Below, piece by piece: positions 46,801 to 61,800 of a stretch of DNA of 64,000 bases. Below the pieces are notes generated by a model. The model was not told where the DNA came from and searched no databases. It worked only from the letters and a program-made list of their open reading frames with translations. Made by a program: the position numbers and the translations under genes. The number at the start of each line of letters is the position of its first letter. Position 1 is the stretch's first letter. Source of the stretch: Heterodera schachtii (taxonomy: Eukaryota > Nematoda > Chromadorea > Rhabditida > Heteroderidae); assembly GCA_023374025.1 (NCBI GenBank), contig SIJG01000016.1:2074142-2138141 (forward strand). The letters run 5' to 3'.

Positions 46801-49800
46801 TAAAATTAAAACAATACCATATCCAATTATAACAAAAAGCTATACAAAAATATTTATTTGCAAAAATATCAAAACCTTATAAACTCATTCAGAATATAAA
46901 TTTGATTGCAATACCATCAAAAACTCAAATATATTTAGCCAGATAAAAAATAATACGTTCAAATATGTTTTCATAAATAAAATCCAAATAAAAGCCTTAG
47001 CAAAAGTTATAATTTGAATACAAGTGAAAATTTTAAAATAAAATACGTAAATTAATTTTGTTTTGTATCCATTTAATTTTTCTTGTAAACGAAAAGTTAA
47101 AATTAGATTATTTATTTATTTTTTTTAAATTGCAGAAACTGAGAAACATCACGCTGGTTCAAGAATACATTAAAAATGATAAGCTGCAAGAAAAATTGAG
47201 AATATTGAATTAAAACAAAGTATTGAATTGATTTATGTTAATGTTGAAAATTTTTTTTTCAATTCATTAATATTAAATAGAAAAATTAAATTATTTAAAA
47301 AATTTAAAAAAGGTAAAAACTAAGCAAAATAATTCAAATTCTGACCGTGAAAAAATAATATATTTTATAAATAAATTATGTTTTGAATGAGTTTTGGTGT
47401 AAGAAAAATATATCAACATTAAAGTTTTGTCACTACATATTGAATTAAAAAAAATTAATAAAATCGGAAGTATAAACCATATCAAACTATTAAAAATTCA
47501 ATATAAGATAATTTATTTTTAAAAATGTTCTTTTTAAAGTTGATGAAATTATAATAGGACATTTATTAATTAATGCATATATTACTACAATCCAAAGTGT
47601 TCAAACTATTATTCTAATAAACAGAATTATATAACAATAAATAATAAATTGAAAATTTTGAAGGACAGTTCTTGCCGACTGAATTAAACGAAATGTTTTG
47701 GGCTCTACATGACTTGAATTATTAAATAATAATGAATAATACATTAAAAAATTTACTAAATGCATGCACAATTAAAAGTAATTATAATGAGATATAAAAA
47801 TACTAATTAAATGTATTTATTTGAGATACAAATGAATTAAGGAATCTGAATTTATGAGATCAATAAAAGAAATTAACACAATTTGATTAGGATTATTCAG
47901 TAAAAAATTGTTCTTTACAAATAATTATACAAATCAAATCAAATGAAACATTATTCAATTAGGTAATTTCTTAAGTTAAAAATTATATTTTCTAAATAAT
48001 CTTTTTAATTTATAGTCTATATAGAAAATTCGTAATGCAAATTAAAAATATGTCTTTAATAAAAAATTTGATTAAAAATATAAACATAGATATTATTAGA
48101 GATTACCTAAACAAAATTAAAGTGCCAAGGGGGCTCACAACATCGACTGAAGTGCGATTTTAAATAAATTGATAAATTGAAAAATAATAACTTCTTTTAT
48201 AAACTTATAAAAAACATTAATATTTATGACTAAAAAATATAAATAAAAGAAGTCTTAAAACCCGCAAAATATTTATAATAATCATTCTTGTTCGTTTTAT
48301 AACTTGTGGAACTTTCAAGGTTTAATAAACATTCGAAAATTTCTATTTGTGATATGAAAATTATAAAAAGGTTTGTTTTCTATTTTCAATTATAAAAATT
48401 ATAATTCATTATAAAGCTTATTGAATACAAATATTTTTTAAGTTTCAAGATTTTACTTTGAAATGGTCTAAATTATTAAATCAAGTGAAGCCAAGCATTA
48501 AGAATGTCATTGAATATCAAGCAGTAAACAAACCATATTTTTTCATATTATAAAATAAAAATGATAAGGCAGAATATTTCCAATAATGAATCTTTCCATA
48601 ATTAATTTAACCCAAAAAATAACATATTTCAAAATCTTTTGTATCAAAAAACAAATTCTGAAATGACTACTATCTTAAAAAGCAGATAAAAATAAAACAA
48701 CAAAAATAATAATACATAATCAACAGGCGAAATCAGGTAATCAATCTTTTAATCGACGAATTCGTCGGGAGAATCTATTTTTTAAGCTAAAAGTAAATAA
48801 ATAAATGAAGGATTAAAACATTAAAAAAGTGTAATAAAGAAAATAAAGAGAGATTAACATTAAATATTGTGAATAATTTCTAAAAACACTAGAAGAAATA
48901 TAATTAAAAACCAAACAGTAATTAGAAGAATTACTTGAGGTCTTTGGCAAGATAAAACCAGAGGTAAAACAAAACTCAAAAGTTTAAAGTCTAAAAATTT
49001 ACCGTTGATGAGTTCGAAACAAAATGTGTGTAATTAAAATAAAATATATTTGATATTTTAAAAGAGAAAAGTTAAAAGTACAAAAAATATTTAATAACGC
49101 AAAAGAAATTATAGATTATTGAAAAATTTGTAATTCAAAAACAACAAACGAGATAAATAAAAAGCTTAAATTTTAAGGTTGCATTTAAATAAAATGATTA
49201 AGTTACAGAATTAAATAAATTTAAATGAACATCTAAACTTATTTAAGTGTGATTTTGTATAAAAATGCAATATTATCATATAAATTTATCAATAATAAAT
49301 AAAATTTCGTTTTACATACTGATAACTAGCATTACATAATTTCTTGATGGAATACCTAACATAATATTTGCAAAACTTTTTCCTTAAATTACTCATTAAA
49401 AGATTATAAAGAATAATAAATTAATTAAGATGGTTATTTTAATTAAAATTAATGAATATGCTTAATGAATATGATGCTAATTAAAATACAATTACTCGCT
49501 AATTTATTAATAAATTTCAAAAATAAGAAATAAAACATATTTATTTCCATGAGTGAACTACACATTGACTTTGCAATATTATATTTTCTCTAAATACCTA
49601 AAAATAATAATAGGTATATTTTATTCTATGGCAAAAGCCTTTAAATAAAATTAATTTTGAAGCAATGATGTCAGTACTGTGAAATTGTTACTTGACAGAA
49701 AGCGAAAATGATTTTAACACGATCTATTAAATTATTAAAGCTTTAATACAAAATAGCAGGATGTTTAATATAATAAATTGAAGAATAGGAAAACATTAGA

Positions 49801-52800
49801 TTTGGAATATTATAAATTCTTCCAATATGGATATATTATTGAAACTTTTGTTATTATTTAAATTATTAATATCATACCTAATAAATTTAGATTCTATGAA
49901 AAGCTAAACTTAATAAGCTCCAAATAAAAGATACACTTAGCGGTAATAAATCCCATTTGAAAGCTCTCACCAAGCAACAGCGAGCCATCGAGAAAAGTCT
50001 TTGTTCGAGAACAATTTTGATCACATTAAAGTGTAAACAATAAAATTTAAATCATGATCAGTAAATCAATGGAAAATATCATATTTAATTTTTAATTATT
50101 TAGAAAGAAATATATCAACATAGAAAGAAAAACTATAACGATAAAAACATTCCAGAATCGAATAAAATTATGCGAGTAAATTTTGCTGCAGAAACGAGAG
50201 TATAGCAATATTTTAATGAGAATAAATGAAGAAGCAACCTTAATTGTATACATATTATAAAAAATAAAAATATTCTTTATTCAAAAGTTTAAAATGATTT
50301 TAATTTAGCTAATAGCTATAAATATTTGAAAATTTGATGGATTAGATTTAAACAATTTCAAGGTGGCCGAACAAATAAATAAAATTTCAAAATATAATTA
50401 ATAGTATTGCTGATGAATTGCACAGTTTGTTGTTTGACTATAATTTGGATTTTCCTTCAATATAATAAATTTGTTAATTCTTCTTTCTTTTGCTAATAAT
50501 TAAACTGTATTATTTACAAGTAAAAATGATGAAAAAAATTTATTCAATTTCAAAAAAAGTACCAATAAAATAAGTATTTATTAATTCCGAACTATGGATG
50601 GTCTCCATTGCCCTTTAGCGCAGGAAATTGTTGAAAATGAATAAATTTATCCAATAATTGTTTATATTTATTACAACAAAATAAGCTAACAACATACAAT
50701 TTAAAACATATAAACATAAATCACTATACATATAATATTTAATTTTAAATAAATGAAACTCTTAATTATCGAAATTCCTCATGTAAAAGACAAAAGTGGA
50801 TAATTTAGCAGAATGAACTGCTATTAATCTGCTCAGACGAAAAATCTTTTATTACTTTGCATAAATTAATCAAAAAGATAATTTAAAATTTTTTAATCAA
50901 AATAATATTATCTATAAATTTGGCAAAGATGTATTTTATTTAATATAAGAAAAGGATAATTTAATATTTAAAAACAATAATCCAACCATTTATTTTTCAA
51001 TGAATCAAAGTAAAACTTTACCGGATGACCTTTATCAACCAATGCTCGTTATCAATGCCAATGCCGGAAACAGTTCATAAATAACGTGAGTTATAATATC
51101 TGCAAGAATAAAATAAAGAAAAAGATTTTTGATTAAAATTTCAATTTATTCAAATAAATTATTAACATAATTTATAAGATAAGATAATTATCTAAAACTA
51201 ATTATAAGAATTTATCTGAATATCTATTGAATTTAATGAAATCTGATTATACAAGATAATAAAATTGTTAAGCTAGGTTTTTTACAAAACGAAGAAATAA
51301 TAAAATATGTGATTATGTATTTTCTAGATTCAATCTTACGCTTTTATTACAATATTGATTTAAATGTGATATAGAAAAATGAATAATTCAATAATCTGAA
51401 AATGAATGTTCAAATATGATGATAAATTAAAAATATAAATAACATTATATTATATTGAGTAAAACAATTTAATTATGTTCGGACAATCTCATAAAAATCC
51501 GGACTGCACGAGAAAAACAAAAATCAAAAACAATCTTTGAAATGCTGTCATGGCTTAAAAATCGAAAATAAAAAAATCTGAATATTAATTGCTGTAACAT
51601 TGTAAATTGATAAATTTATTCTAAAAAATGAGATTATATGAGTATAATTAAAAAACAAAGAAGTTAATTCTTCAGACTAAAAAAAATATATTTATAATAG
51701 TAAAAATTATATTCAATATAAAATTTAAAAAAGAATGAAAGTTCAATTAAATTGAAGTTTTTCATTGCTGATTTTCTGTGTTTTATCGGAAAAAAAATAA
51801 AATAAAAGTATTTTTTATAAGAAAATAATAAATATCAAAAGCAAAGCTTTAAATTTTTTAAAAAGCTATTATGCCAAAGGAAATATAAATTGAAAAACAA
51901 TTATGAGTCGAATGACAACAAAGAAAATGTTCCGCCGGGTGCTTTTGACTTGAAGAAAAGAAAAATTTATGCGAAACTAAAAACCTAAAAATTAGTCAAA
52001 ATAATTTGACAAGATAAAGTCACAAATTTAATATAAGAAGTTTTTCACAATAAAATTTTGCTAAACACAACATTCTAGATTTGGAACAACTCAAATTGGA
52101 CCCAAAAAACTAGAAAAGAAAAAAAACAAATAAATAAAATTTTTTTTTAAATTAAAGCACCAGAAAATTCTTATTATTCTGGAAGATTTATTAAAATAGT
52201 AAAAAAAATGGTCAAATAAAAAGATTATCAGATTTTAAGGAGAAAAATTGCTGCTATGACATTAAAATAAAATACAACTGACCAATTTCCTAATGATAGA
52301 GAAGTTAAAAATAATTATAATATCAATGGTAAATCGCATTTAAATGGAAATTCATTCTTGATATTTAATGGTAAAAATTAAAAAGCTAAAAGTATACATT
52401 AAATTTACAATATTATTAATTATTCTATGAGATCTAGGTATATTACCAATATTTTTGGTTATTAATAAAATTCATCATAACATAATATAAATAATTCATA
52501 TTAAATTACTTCCGCTGCCTAAAAATAATCAAATTTAAACAATCATTAAAATTTGCCACACCGAATTTGACACAGATCGATCAACCGTACGCATCACGTG
52601 AGCGCGCGCCTCACTGAGCTTCGCCCGCGCGATTTCAGCGAGAAATTTTTTTACTTAATTTTCATCGCGATTTTCTTGTTCAAAAATACTTTTCAATATA
52701 AATCACTTAAATTGGAAGTATTAAAATCTTTTTCCAAAAAATGAATAAAGACCAAATACAAAAAAATTAAAAATATATTTAAAGTGATTATCAAAAAAAT

Positions 52801-55800
52801 TATTAAATATTCCTTTAAACTTCCAAGCAATTATAATATAAGTTTCTTGTATAAAAAATATTATTTTAAGGCTCGTTCAATACCATCCAGATTTAATCTT
52901 TACCAAACACCAATGGGGACTGTTAGGGGACATCAAGATTAAAATAAAAAAGAAAACAAACATTTTTAAGACTTATGTACAGAAAAATACTATTAAACAG
53001 CAATATTTTTTAAAAAACAAAAATTATTAAAAAAAATTAAATATTGCGAATTTATGAGTAATAAACAAAACAAAAAAAAATTAAAATTTTAAAAATTAAA
53101 GTAAAATCTCGAAAAATAAATAACTTAACTCAATGGCAATGGTATTAGATCATCATATTCACTTAATTTCTTTTTTCTAACCGCCGATTTGGTTAACTTA
53201 CCTTATGATGAACACTCATGAATTAAAAAAAGAATGTAGACATTTATTGAAACAATGTTTTTAAAATCATCATAATGCAAAAAAAGAAAGAAATATGAAG
53301 AAATTATAAAACAACAAAAAAAAATACGCTAATGCAAATATTGAAAATTAATTTCATTAATAATGCAAAAAGATACTTTTAACATTTGTTCAAATATTAA
53401 ATGTCGATCACAAAATATCCGTTTTTCTTAACGGTCGAATTTGGTTAATTTTCCTTATGACGCACATATAAAAATTATGAATTTAAAAACAAATTTAGCT
53501 TGATTTACAAACCAGAAAGGTCGCAATTCCGCGAGAAAAAAGTTTTAATGGTTTAAATTTCATCATGATTTTCTTGTTTAAAAAGTACCTTTCAATATAA
53601 ATCACTTAAATTGGACATATAAAAAATAAGAAAAAAAGAAATGAAAAAATAATTTCAAAAACTAGTAATCGAAAGTAAACAAATGCATTAAAATAAATGA
53701 TCCATAGAAACAAAATTATCAAAAAATATTTAATTTATAATTTCATTTTTTAATAAGCAAGCCAAATTTTGTTATTTTTAATCCATTTATATTATAAAAA
53801 AATTATATAAAACAAAGCTAAATATTAAAATAAATCATTTCAAGTAATATTAAACACAAATTATTTTATAAATATTTTTTTTCATTTATTTAAAAAAACA
53901 TATATTTAAAATTTTATATTCCATAATTCAAGAAATTTAAAAAAAGAAGAAACGTTCAACGACGAGCAATTGGCGTGGCGTTTTGACGTGGAAGTTTTTG
54001 AATAAAAATTTATAAATTATTTTAAATTATAAAATAAAATTAAAAATAGCAATGATAAAAATTTAAACAGGCTGATAAGTACAAGCAGAATAATGCAAAG
54101 TCCACACAATGAAATAATTATTCTTCAATTTTATAATTTTCTTAAGTTTCCTATACAAACGAGAACAAAATATAATAATAAAAATAATTCCAAATATGCC
54201 CAGTTATTATATTATAAAAATAATCTATTATAACATAACTACAAATACCCAACCTAGGAAAAAGAAGAAATGGCCCCGCAATGGAACCTTGACGTGGAAT
54301 TCTTTTAACTATAATTTTAATTTATAAAATTTTGATTTAAATAATAAAAATAAAAGAGAAAGTTGATCAAATAAAATATATCATCATAAAAAAGACTTTA
54401 TATACTATCAATCAGAAATTATCAAAATAAATAAAAATTTAATTTTCGTAATCTTCGCACTGAGAGCACATTAAAAAACCGATCAAAATTATTTAATATG
54501 AAATAAGATAATTCAGTTTATATTGTTCTTATAATAACACATTTTATAAAAGAATTAAATCGTACAAAATATCGAAAAACACAAATTTGTGAATAAATTA
54601 TAAGATTTAATATATTAATCATAACATATCCTAATAAATTTATGTTTTGTTCCGTCTTTCTCCAATACAGGAAAATAAAAGAAAAGAAGTGTAATGAAAA
54701 TCTTTATTTACATAAAGAAATTTATTTCACAATTTGAAGCCTTTAAAAGATTTTCATAAAATAAAACTATACAAATTAATTTATACTTTAAAGGCATAAT
54801 TTCTCAAATAAAATTATTTTGGAATGTAAATAGTTCTTCTGTCTATCATGGCCCTAAAGAGGACCGTTTGGGTTAGAGACACCTCGCTATTGAGGCGCCT
54901 AATATAATAAGTTGCTTTATTAAATAATTAGCACAATTAAAAGATATTATTATAATTAAATCGCATTAATCACCTATCTCTCGTTATAGATAAAATAAGT
55001 TAAATAAAAATATAAAAACTTTAAACGCATTAAATAATTATTGCAAGCGATTCCGTAATACATACGCGAGATCTCAACAATTTGAAAAAATATAAAAGAC
55101 GAAAATTGTTGAAAATTTTATTTTTACAAAATAAATATAAGCTTATCTCTTCCTTTCTAACAGTAGAATTACATATTAAAAAAAAATTAAAAACATCAAA
55201 AATTCCGATTATTGTTTTATATTAAATAATTATCATTCAAAAATTCGACGTAAATCATGGATTAATTTTGCCGTTTTGGCACATAAAACTATTTCGGAGT
55301 TTTGGCACATATTTTGGCATTTTTGAGAAAAAATCTTAAGGAAAATGAAAGAAAATTCAAAAATACACTCCGCCTAAAAATCATATATTTCAATTTTTTC
55401 AAAAAAAATGTTTCTATTTATTTCAAATGACAACAGGTGCCAATCGAAGTCTTCACTAAATCGTTATTGTTTACAAAACAATTTATCAAAAATGGAACAT
55501 TTTACCGCCGAATTGAAAGATATTTGATTTGCTATTATGCGGTCGAAAATGATAAAGATTAAATTTTTCTTGCATTTTATGCATAAAAACACCGGATTTT
55601 CTCAATTTTAAGCACAAATTTTATTACCCTATTTTAGGGTTTTTAGCACAAAAAATCCGGGGTCTACTTAAAAGATATTATTAGTTTAAGTGCACTAATC
55701 AGCTATCTTTATTAAAGAACTTGAACTGTAATCTAAAAACATTGAAACACAAATTAAATAATACTGCTGTATAAATTGAAAAATATAATTAAATTAGTTT

Positions 55801-58800
55801 GGAAAATATTTTTGACAATTTATAAATCATCAATTATTTAATTAATTTTTGCAACGAACCATTTTGATGGAGTATTGCAACAAAATATTTATGAATAAGT
55901 TTAATAATATTAATAAAAATTCTTGTATAAATGAGACAAATTATTCTAAATAATAAATAAAAAATAACTTATTTTATACTCAATTATAGAAAAGGAATAA
56001 ATAAAAATTACATCAAAAATAAATGTTATAAGAAATAAAAAATAATTATTAAAAAAGAATAATGTAACAAGGAAAACAATTACTACGATTTATAATAATT
56101 TAAAAATATTAAGAATATACAAGTTGGGAGGCTGAAGACACTATACTTCGAACAAAACCTGAACGCCATCTTCATGAGTGAAATTTTAATTTTAATAAAT
56201 ATGAAATACAATCACTTTAATTAAAGAAAAGCTTTAAAAAAATTTAATTAAAATTTTTTTATGACTACATCTGTACTTCATCAAAAAGAACGAAAGTTTA
56301 GCAATGTTAATCTGAGATTCTTTCAGATGAACCTTAAGGTTTTTGTAAAAAAAAAAAGTTATTATCCAAGAGTCGATAAAACGATTGACTCAGAACTTCA
56401 AAAAAAAAAATGCGCAGTTCACCGACAAGAAAATTCATCACGATTCTCTAATTAAAAAAAACCTTTCAATATAAATCACTTAAAATTTAAATAGAAAATA
56501 TTCTTTAAAAAGTAAATAAATGACAAATTACACGAAAAATAAAACATATTATAAAAAGTGATTAGCAAACATTAAGAAATTTTCTATTCTTAAGACGAAC
56601 ATAGAAATTATTATTTTTTTATATATATAAAAAAATATTTTTTATAATAAATTCCAATCAATACGAATTTAAAAAGCAACAAACCAACGTTTCGATGATG
56701 AGGATGCATTAATATTGAGCGCTTTGGTAAATGCCAGACACAAAAAATCCTGTCATGCTTAAAACAGATATTAAGGATTTTATATAAATTAGCGAAAAAC
56801 TATTGAGTCAAGGTGCAAATGGCTACACACCGATGAAAAAATCATTTTATGTTAAATAATAAAAATTAAATTATATATTTTTCAAAATATAAAAAAGAAA
56901 ATATATCAAATCCAATTAACAAATGGATGAAAAGAGAACAAAGATTGCGTTATTATAAATGATTTTGAATTTAATCTTTATGATCTGATTGTAAAACATT
57001 GTCAAATAGGTTATATTAAAATTTATTATCTAATTCAACAATTAAAATCCTCATAAGAATAGAACAACTTAAGACCAAAATGATAAAAGAAAGTATTACA
57101 AATATATCCAGTTGTTGTATTATATAAAATAATCTATTATAACATACCTACAAAGATCATCCGAAAAATCAGAAACGGCACGCCGAGCTGGGCGTCTCGT
57201 GGAAGTTATTTAATAAAATTTTAATTTATAAAAATATTTTGCATTATAAATTAAATTAAATTAACATTGGTAAAAATTAAACAAGCTGACGAGTACAAGA
57301 AGAATATGAAAAGTTCAAACCATGAAATAATTAATGTTAAGCAATTTTTCAAAATTTTTCTTAAGCTTCCTATAAAAACCAATTTAAATAATTATAAAAT
57401 TAAACCATGATAAAATTTTCCTTAAATTATACAAGCAAAGTTATTACATATCAAAAGATTTATGTAAAAAATGATTTGATGATAAAGCGCTTTACTGCAG
57501 AAAAATTTCACCATGATATTGTATCCAAGATAATTGACAAGAGATTGATTAAAATATACATTTATTTAATACATAAAAACAATTCATTTAAGAAAGAATT
57601 TGTCCACGTAAACAATGTAAATATGAGATGCTGCATTTAACTTTTGAGGCATTTAAACAAAGGATTTAACGAATCAACACACTTCTGAAAATAATAATTT
57701 AAATTTTTTGACAACGAAGAAATATAACCGTCAATGTCTACATATAGTGATGAGAATTTTGATGCGGAAAATAGAAAAATTGTATTAATTTAAGGACAAA
57801 AGATTAAAAAAAATAAAAAATTAAGAAATATATATCGCTTTTTCCCAAAGTTTTAAGTACGATTAATATTTAAAAATTAAAGAAAGCAAATTTGATAACA
57901 AATCTAAAAATATTAAATGATGGCAAATCTTCTGTGGCTGGCAATAAATATCTTATAAATTTCGGAACATAATTAAAATAACTACCGGTAGAGAACAAAT
58001 TAATAAAAAAAAAATTAATAAAAACCTACGGCACGAGTACAAGAAAGAGCGGCATGACGTGAAAATTTTAAAAATTAAATTTAAATTATAATGCAAAACC
58101 ACTAAATAAGTCAAATAAAAACTTTAATCGTGTGCATTTTGATCATCTCACCTGTTAAAATTAAAGCAATTAAATATAAAATTATTTAATAAAATAACTA
58201 AAAGAAAATATTGCGTGCTCAGGATAGACCACGCAGAGAATATTTATACTGGCTTAAAAAGGTCAGATAAACCTTATCTTTTTTTCATAAATAGATTTTT
58301 AAATAAATTAGCATTCTTTAATTAATAAAAAAAGAATATTATTTATATTAAAAGACAGTCAGCTCAAAAATTCAAATCCGTTTTTAACTAATATATAATT
58401 TATTTTTCCTTAGGCATTACACATATAAACAAATTAAAACATTTAATTCAGAATATTATAATAAATTAAACAAAACAATGAGAAATTTTAAAGGCTGCTG
58501 AGCACATTATGAATAATGAAAGTACACATAAAATATTATTTTTTGGCAATTATTCTAATTTTTTCTTTAGCTATTAAAAATATAATATTTCTTAAAGATT
58601 CTTTTTCTAATTATTACTTGTTGATGAAAAAGTTGTTTCAGATAACCCTTAACTTTTTCGTATAGAATCCTGTAATTTCAAATTTAATACAAATTTTCAT
58701 CAAATATAAAAAAATGAAATGAAGTATTTTAAATAAAAAAAATAATGGGAAATGAAGATAAAACGATGATTTTATTTCTACATATAATAAATAATAGAAA

Positions 58801-61800
58801 CTTTATTAGATAATAAGAGAAAATTAATTCATCTATCGATCGAAATTTGAAAATTTAAGAAAATATTTTCATAGAAATAAAAAATTAAATTTTTTTTCGA
58901 AAAACAATTCATTCTAATATAAGTCAAAAAAAATAAAATAAAATTTTTACGTCTATAAATGAGTATTAAATAATGAAATAAAAGTCAGCAGGTTGGTTAA
59001 CGCGACTTAAAAATCAACAAATTACAAAAGAATTCATAAGCAAGGATATAAAAGTTGTCGACGGTTAAAGCGGAGTCTATTAAACCGATTAATATTAAAA
59101 TGAAGAAATTATTACAAAAGCAAACTTTATTTTATAATTTCTCTAATCGACAGAGTATTTACATATGTAAAAAAATATACTATATAAATAAAAATTAATT
59201 TACGAAAAATCACACAATAAATATAAAAAGATGAAAATTTTTAAGGAAGCAAACAATTACATCAACGAACGACAAATACAAGAAATAAATGATAAAAAAG
59301 AAAAAAAATGTATGATAAAATACCAACGCCGACAAATTTAAATACGTAAATAAATTTTTTTTAAATTTTAATAATGATTCTAAACAAAGATTAATAAAAG
59401 GATTGGTTAAGAATTCAAAAATTAAAACAATCATTTAATTCTTTTATTTAAATAAATTCCTGTTCAAATATTAGTAATTTTATTTATTGTAAAAAGAGCA
59501 AATAATATACAATAAAACTGAAAACACGAAGTTTTATTTGCAAAAAAATATCGAAATGAATTTAAAAACTTCATCAAGAAATTTTGTCTTTTTTTAGTAT
59601 TTATATTCTTAATAATTTAATAGTGAAAATCTGCAATTTGAAAAAGAATACACAAAAATACATTGTATACGATTTATTAAAAAAAATTCACAATGCAAAC
59701 GGACTTTACAATTTATTTTTATTTGTTATAGTTTTCTTTATATTGTAGATTAATCTACAATACTTACTCATTGGTAATTTTAATATCACAAAATAAAAAG
59801 AATAGGTAAACTTGAAAATTAAGTAATAATGGGTCACAGGTAAGCAAATTTAAGATACATTTGTCAAGATAATTTTTTTGAATCAAACAAATAAAGGTAA
59901 ATTAATCATATTAATTTGAATGAATGAAATAAAATTATAAATTTTCTTACTGGTATCACACAGAATTTTTTTGGACGATTTTAGCGAATTAGATAACGAA
60001 CGATATCTTTTGAGAAACACGTATTTTTGTGATTTTTGTTCTATTTCGGGCAAATATTTTGGCCTTTTTAGGATTTTTGGCAAACAGTTGGTTAGAGCAA
60101 ATTTAATTCAAAAATTATCGTTGATTAATTAAATATTTCAAATTCTAATTCAAATTTACCATCAAAATAAATAATGAAATCATGAATGAAATAAACTTAT
60201 AAAATTCTAGATTTAAAAAAATAATTAACTTCATGTTCATTTAAATTATAGAACAATTAATTTATCGCTAACATATTCTTGAGCGAAATGCTCGAAGAAA
60301 ACTTTACCAGATGATCTTTGATCTGCACAACAATCGCGTATTAATAGCTGGGAACATGTCAGTAATTTAAGAAAACCTCAAAAAGTTCAAACTTAAATCA
60401 ATGTTACATAATAACAAGAAAAAATAAAATAATTAAAATAAAATAAACAGAAATCAAAGGTTTAATAAATAAAAAAAGAGGAAAAACATATAACAATATA
60501 ATAATAAAAATAATCATATGCTAGAAATGAAGTATTAAATTGAAATTTATATTAAAAATATTGAATTCTTGTTAATAAATTATAACATACCTCATTAATT
60601 AAATATTAATGACTTAATTTAACGTTGTTAATGCATCGGCCAAACTAAACTCGATTTTCCTCATATGAAGAAAAAAAAATTAAACTACTATAATTTGTGA
60701 GTACAAAATGCCAAACACATCCCACGAACTCACAAATATTTCAAGCGAGAGCACGAGAACGGCCGATACCTAAGGCATTAATGAAAGCTGATTAAATGTA
60801 AAATAAACAGTTCTTTGGAAATTTAAATAAATAAAAAGTGATTTATTCAGCCTGTAAAAAAAAGAAAAATATAGTCGAAAAAGTTAATATAGTTATATTG
60901 CACAAGCTTAAAATAAAAATAAATAAAATTTTATTTAAAAAAGAAATACAAAATCAAACATTAACGAAAATCCAATTATAACAAAATATGGAACAAGGCA
61001 AAGAGCAACAAAATTTTTTAGTCGACATGAAATTAGATTTGAAAAAACACAAATTTATAATTAAGAAAACCGACCATCAACGAACTTCTCCACCAGGAAA
61101 TAAATTTAACATTTTCATACAAAATGATGCTTGAATACAGACAAATTATTGGTTTTTTTTGAATTTTTTGAATATATAAAGCATAACTTAATTGAAAATG
61201 AAAATAGATTATTAATTAATAAATTTAATGAAATGAAAACAATATCATCAATTTTTCCCACAGAGAATCAATGCGCAAAAATAAGGGAAATTTCAAATGA
61301 TTAAATATTTAATGCGTTTTAATAATTTACTGAATTTGTGATTTTTTCAGTAAAATTTTTCTTACCACATATTACATCCATATTCATCATAAAAGATTAA
61401 TGATAATAAAGTTGGAATTTGACAATTAGAGAAGACGAACGAAAAGAATATAAGATAATAAAAATATAAAATGAGCAATTTCTATTACATTTACTTTTTA
61501 ATATGTAAAACAAAATTTGCTAATTTCAATGATATAAAATCAAAATTGTTAAAATATAACTGGGTTGATATAAACTAAAATTTGAACTGATACAAGTGTT
61601 AAAATTTACAAAAAGTAAATATAAAACTGATTATGCAAAAAAACGTCACGGATGCAAGAAAAGCTAATATTAAAAAATAACGAATAGATTATTATATTTA
61701 TGCAATATTATAATTGATTTAATTTCACTTTAAAAAATAAACAATGAAAATAATAAATCCAAATAAAATAATTTTAAAATATTGAAATAATTTATCATTT

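Noticed and set aside
54841..54905. Histone-like patch (GCCCTAAAGAGG)
   Set aside because: Only a few codons resemble histone H4, with a stop soon after; chance cannot be excluded.
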